Shown: positions 59,530-64,000 of the stretch, in pieces
Numbering within the stretch: the stretch's first letter is position 1
Layout of the letters: each line of letters opens with the position of its first letter
The notes under the pieces: generated by a model
The model's database searches: none
Seen by the model: the letters and a program-made list of their open reading frames with translations, nothing else
Told to the model about the DNA's origin: nothing
Assembly (NCBI RefSeq): GCF_011397635.1
Contig: NC_064772.1
Span: forward strand, 13,841,035 to 13,905,034
DNA from: Epinephelus fuscoguttatus
Taxonomy: Eukaryota > Chordata > Actinopteri > Perciformes > Serranidae
Length of the DNA stretch: 64,000 bases
Direction: 5' to 3'
Made by a program: the position numbers and the translations under genes

Positions 59530-60722
59530 GTGAGAAATAGTTTCACATTTCTGTAAACCACGACTACATTACATTTGTACATTACTTTGTAATGGATTCA
59601 TCGAAACTTTATTTTGAGCAAAGCTGTGGTAAACATGAGGTTATATTTTGGCAAAAAGGCCACTTGGTTATTGTTAGGAAAAGATTATGTTTTAGCTTAA
59701 TATACCTACATTTGGTGGCACAAGCAGTTGGAGACACTGCCACCGGTCACTGAATGTTCTGTGGCACAAACATCATTGGAGACATGACCACTGGTCACCA
59801 AAAAACAATCAGGTTTGATAGCACAAACACACTGGAAACATGGTCACCGGTCACCAGAAATCAATCATATTTGGTGGCACAAATGCTGATGGAAACATGG
59901 CCACTGGTTGCCAAAAAAAACAACTTACATTTGGTGTCACAAACACTTCTGGAAACACGGCCACCAGTTGCTAAAAACACCCTTCCAGTTGGGGGTAAAA
60001 TCACTGCTAGAAACACAACCCCCTGTCACTAAAAAACACCCACATCTGGTGGCACAAACCCTGAAAACGTGGCCACTGGTCGCAAAAAAATCCCTTTATG
60101 TTTGGTGGCACAAAGGCTTCTGGAAATGTGGCCACTGTTTACTAAAAAACACCCATGTCTGGTGGCACAAATGCCGTTGGAAACATGGCAACCAATTGCT
60201 AAAAAACACCCATATTCAGTGAAGCAGACTGCTGCTGGTAATGTGGCCACTGGTTGCCAAAAACCCCCTTATGGTTGGTGGCACAAACACTGCTAGAAAC
60301 GCAACCACTTGTCACTACAAAACATCTCTGTTGGGTGGCACAAACACTGCTAGTAAGGCAACCACTTGTCACTACAAAACATCTATGTTGGGTGGCACAA
60401 ACATTACTGGAAATGTGGCAACTGGAAAACCCTTTACATTCAATGGCACAAAATCTGCTGGAAATGTGGCCACCATTTGCTAAAAAACACCAATGTGCAC
60501 AAATGTCCATCAGTTGCTAAAAAAAAAAATAAAAAAGCAAACAATGAGCTTGGCAGCCTCTCTCTTGGGTGTCAAGCCATCCACCATCCCCTCCACCTCC
60601 TAATGTCAGCTCACATTCCACATCACTTCAGAAATGTTGATATGCATGAAATGTACAAATCTGACATATCTGTGGTTTGTAGAAACATACTGTACAATGG
60701 CGACATTTTCCTCTGGTGACTG
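59530..60722. mobile_element. Family M element, ~1.2 kb, with both termini
   Basis: The left end CACATTTCTGTAAACCACGA and the right end (reverse complement of ATCTGTGGTTTGTAGAAACA) are inverted copies. The right edge carries CCTCTGGTGACTGGC. Between them is the tandem array at 59705-60500. No transposase is present. The left limit is approximate. Confidence 0.6.
59705..60500. repeat. ~57-bp minisatellite, ~14 units
   Basis: The consensus runs TTTGGTGGCACAAAC, ACTGCTGGAAACATGGCCAC and TGGTTGCTAAAAAACACCCA. The period is near 57, a multiple of three, which keeps frames open and gives spurious 19-residue protein repeats. Confidence 0.88.
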
Positions 60723-60724
60723 GC

Positions 60725-61478
60725 TGGATATGCTGCAAATCTGGCTCCAAATGATGTTTATTTTCCATCACAGTAATCCATATGGTTTTTAAGATAATTC
60801 ACAGATGCAAATCTATATGTAAATACTGACTGAGGACACGATTTATCTCCCAAATTGAGAGAGACAAGCAAAAATGAGTGAAGTCAAACTGTCAGCATAT
60901 ATAAATACATTTGAGTTGATGGTTGTGGGCCAGACTGAGTAATACATTTATTTAAATTATGAAACATATATACACAAATTTCCAGAGATGACCAACTGGC
61001 TGGCAGTAGCAGCAATAATTTGAATCTATTTTTTATTTCTACAGCTGTGAAAGTAAAAAATGCAATATTGCAGAAGCTTAACGGCTCCAGTGGAATTAAA
61101 ATCTTGTAGTCACTTTCATCCTACGGCTCACTATCACGGCTGAATATCTTCACTTCAGACGCTTCAGTCATTTCTGTATATATGAATAAACTCCGGTGCA
61201 TTAAGCAGGGGTGAAACGTTTTCTCATATATAGGTTAAACAGGAACAGCTGTGTGCAATCATGCCAGCCGCTGATGCTGCGGACTTGATACAGCGGGCTA
61301 ATTGTGTGTGGCATTGTAGTTGGCCCTCATTAACCTTACTGCATTACCTTTTACTGTGGATAAATGGTGGGGGCTTTAAAATGGCCATCTGTTGCCGCCC
61401 AGCTACCTTTACAGAGTCGCTAACTGAGTGGAAGTGACATCCTGAAACCTTTCAAGGGCATTAATGTTGTAGTCTCTG

Positions 61479-61513
<35 letters not shown>

Positions 61514-62785
61514 CTGCAGAGATCACACTGGTTGAATCATCTTTAAAGCCACTACAAACGCCCATTTATGAAAGGGATTTGCTTTAATCAGAAGCTTTTC
61601 TTTGTTGCTTTTGGCTTCCTGTCTTTGAATAGTTCTTGCCTTTATTGCAGCAGCTGTTGATTTTACGTTTTCAGATCTTCTGCAAAGCACCTCATGTTTT
61701 AAAAAATTTCAGCATAAATCAGGAGTTTTTTTTTATTAGCTGCGTGTTATTTTTTACCCCGATGCCCTTGAAATGAGACGAGTGGCAGCTCAGAGAGTGA
61801 TGAAGAAATAATTCACTGATAAAAACAGATGGGTGCACGTGGACTAAAAAAGCCTATCCATCTGTGAAAGGGCTGTGTGTCATGATGACAACAGATTCTG
61901 GTGGACACTGGTATTTACAAGCTCAAACTACAGAAAAATGTTCGTCCCAGCTGTAACATTCACAGCTCTGAGGACATGTTGGCTGATTGTCCATGCTGCT
62001 CTGCTGCTCAAGTGCAGACTCTCCGCAGTCTTTAAAAAAAGGCCGAACCAGGGTCATAATCAGCCTTTAAATCACGTTGCGTGTTCCCCAGTGAAGCACA
62101 AGACCTGGACTGCTTGTTAATCTCACTGAGGGCAAGTGTAATGAGTTTGAAGCCAGCTGCTCGACCAGAGGACACAAGTGCATAAGTCCCATATGTCCTG
62201 CTTGAGTGTCCTTAAACATGTCAGTAATTCTCCAGCACCAGCTTTGATGGAGGTGACCCTGAACTCTGACTTTCTTGTAAAGACGGCAACCAAAAAACAG
62301 TATCTCTCCACATAGATCAATAAAACTCTCACCTTATCTTCATCACCTCTGTCAAGTTGCTGCACATGTTGGTTTGACTGTCAAACATCCGGGAATGGAT
62401 TTTCATAAGAGCTGTGGGTGAGGGAGCGATCAATTTGTGGTTTCATGTGTTATTACCATTTACATAAATTTACATGTATTACATTTTTCAGATAATCCGA
62501 CTGATTTTAAAGCAGTCTATTTAGCTTAAAGCCCCTGAAAATTGGTTTCAAGTCTTGTGCAATCTGCTATAACATTAAACATTCACGACTAAATAGGCTA
62601 ATAGAGAGGAACAAAAAATCTTAGGTATTATTTGTTATTCTTTGAAACTCAAAAACTCAACTAATGGATGTCATCAGGACTGTGTGGGTGTGTTTTCATC
62701 TGGTTAAGGAGTGCTATCATGCTTTAAATATATATAATGTTATAATGTTGGATGTTCATATTAAAGGTGGCCAAAGTTTCAAACA
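60725..62785. other. Intergenic DNA with a (CA)n run
   Basis: A CA microsatellite of about 14 units is at 61483-61511. No gene is recognised. Confidence 0.4.
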
Positions 62786-62788
62786 ATG

Positions 62789-63347
62789 ATAGCCTGGAAA
62801 TCCAGACTCAACTCTAGAAAGATTTTGAGTCTGGCTCTCACTGATACACCCTTCCTACCCAAGGGGCGGCACTAACTGAGGCATATTAAATGCCGCTACA
62901 TGCAATTGGATAGCATGATGGCCAATCAGAGCAAAAAACAAGGTGACATATTCATTGCACTAAGCCCCATTTGTTTGCCGACCAGTGGGGCTAACTGATA
63001 TATTATGCTTTTGCCCTATCCCGTCTGCAAAACAGCAAAAACGTCCTTACAAGGCTTCTAGGGCAGTTTTCTGTTCCTCTCTCAAGGAAAAAGATAAGTG
63101 TAGTTGGCTTAGCGTTTCTTCCAAAGCTAAACTGAATGGACGTGGTCCTTTGGCAGCTGTTTACTTTTCGACTCCTACAGCGCAGTGCTGTCTTCATCAT
63201 GTTACACCTGCCCAGAGCCCGCCTCTGTCAGATAGACTGATCTGATTAGTCCGATGGCGATTCACTAGGCTCTGCTCATTGGGGCCAGATCCCTATGCAG
63301 AGCAAATTCGAATTTGCTGGGGGTGGGGCATCTGGATTTCCAGGTTA
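62789..63347. mobile_element. MITE-like element with CCTGGAAATCCAGA termini
   Basis: AGCCTGGAAATCCAGA on the left is mirrored by TCTGGATTTCCAGGTT on the right. AAACAAT occurs just outside both ends and may be a target duplication of 7-8 bp, which would suit hAT. No transposase frame is present. Confidence 0.65.
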
Positions 63348-63356
63348 AAACAATCT

Positions 63357-63492
63357 TGATACACTGAAGAAGGCTTAGGCCGAAACATTTGTTTGTTGGT
63401 TTGTTTGACCGTGTGTTGCCCTAGTAAATTATATATTTTGACTTTTTTGTCTTTAGTGAGTGCTGTTGCCCACAAGTTTTTTTTTTTTTTTA
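63357..63492 (+). repeat. Repeat fragment related to the hairpin arms
   Basis: CTGAAGAAGGCTTAGGCCGA resembles the CTGATGAAGGTCC..GACCGAAAG core of the arms at 52.6-52.8 kb. It ends in a T-run at 63477-63492. Confidence 0.4.
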
Positions 63493-63559
63493 AACAATGA
63501 GGTAAATGCATGTAAAAGTCATCCCTGAGCAAAAACCTCAGGCTTCAGACCATTCTGAA

Positions 63560-64000
63560 TATTCTGTTTTCAACAGGTTTTTTTTTACTTTCAAGACAGG
63601 ATGCTGTCAGCAGGAAAGATTTGGTGGTTAATCTGCTCCAAACATGCTACTGCTACATGTAGCAACTTGCTAATGTCAGGGAGACATGTAATCTTGGTTG
63701 CTGATGTTGCAAATTTCTCAATGATTTCCTACCATGTTCCTGCTGGAACATGTCAGAATGTGAAGATTTTGGTTTAGAAGCTCTTACCGGTGATTTTTCA
63801 CAGGAGAAAATCTCACTGTATTTGGTTATTTTCCAGCTGCAAGAACACAGCTACATGTAGCTACATGCTAATGTCAGGGAAACATATAATCTTGGTTGGA
63901 TCGTATTCCTGCTGAAACATGTCCAGCTGTGTGGGAGGAGAAAGTAATGCTATATCCTGTTACGGTCATTCCTCAGCTGCAATGACAGTGCAGAGAAGCT
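63560..64000 (+). repeat. ~200-bp tandem repeat, cut by the window end
   Basis: TGCTACATGTAGCAACTTGC then AATGTCAGGGAGACATGTAA at 63645-63693 recurs at 63848-63893 in slightly different form, giving a period near 205 bp. The window ends inside the array. Confidence 0.6.

Noticed and set aside
59705..60500. Long frames encoding 19-residue repeats
   Set aside because: They arise because the minisatellite period is near 57 bp. Several frames are open at once and none begins or ends outside the array in a gene-like way.
14610..64000. Search for further conserved neighbours such as E2F5 or more carbonic anhydrase genes
   Set aside because: No exon with recognisable similarity was seen on either strand. 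Very short or diverged exons could be missed by eye.

Overview
This is vertebrate nuclear DNA, most probably from a spiny-rayed (percomorph) teleost. The evidence is GT-AG split genes with fish-like products, dense CA/GT microsatellites, a fish L1-type LINE, two copies of a V-SINE-like tRNA-derived SINE, another tRNA-derived SINE, Tc1 and PIF/Harbinger remnants, and many short interspersed repeats of kinds I associate with percomorph genomes. Species cannot be fixed from the sequence.

All recognisable genes lie in the first 14 kb. (1) A cytosolic alpha-carbonic anhydrase of the CA2/erythrocyte type (cahz-like) is on the minus strand in seven coding exons, 7910 down to 920. It is complete at 260 residues with all catalytic residues, and a TATA box lies upstream. 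(2) A RAD51B homologue, 353 residues, lies on the minus strand at 10893-9832 as one uninterrupted exon. Mammalian RAD51B is a very large multi-exon gene, so this looks like an intact retrogene. (3) rbis (C8orf59 homologue, a ribosome-biogenesis factor, 98 residues) is on the plus strand, with a non-coding first exon ending at 11180 and coding exons at 13411-13909. rad51b and rbis are divergent and share about 250 bp carrying two inverted CCAAT boxes and a CRE/ATF-like site. The carbonic anhydrase/RBIS pairing matches human 8q21.2, while human RAD51B is on chromosome 14, so rad51b appears to be the newcomer.

From 14 to 64 kb I see no host gene, only intergenic DNA rich in transposable elements. 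Landmarks are: a tandem ~140-bp repeat carrying nuclear-receptor sites, split by a 699-bp PIF/Harbinger element (16.2-17.7 kb); a MITE with TAA duplications (18.0-18.7 kb); a SINE with target duplications (18.9-19.1 kb); a 4.8-kb 5'-truncated L1 with a perfect 19-bp target duplication (25.0-29.9 kb); a CpG-rich MITE (40.0-40.35 kb); a Tc1 remnant (41.3-41.8 kb); nested hairpins (42.1-42.3 kb); a family of inverted-repeat elements carrying a ~57-bp minisatellite (copies near 45.5-47.1, 54.6-55.6 and 59.5-60.7 kb); and a hairpin with 87-bp arms (52.6-52.8 kb).

The three genes have no common pathway (CO2 hydration, homologous recombination, ribosome assembly). Their link is positional. The strongest candidate for something new is the intronless rad51b that seems to use the rbis promoter region. 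All boundaries and similarities were read by eye without database searches.
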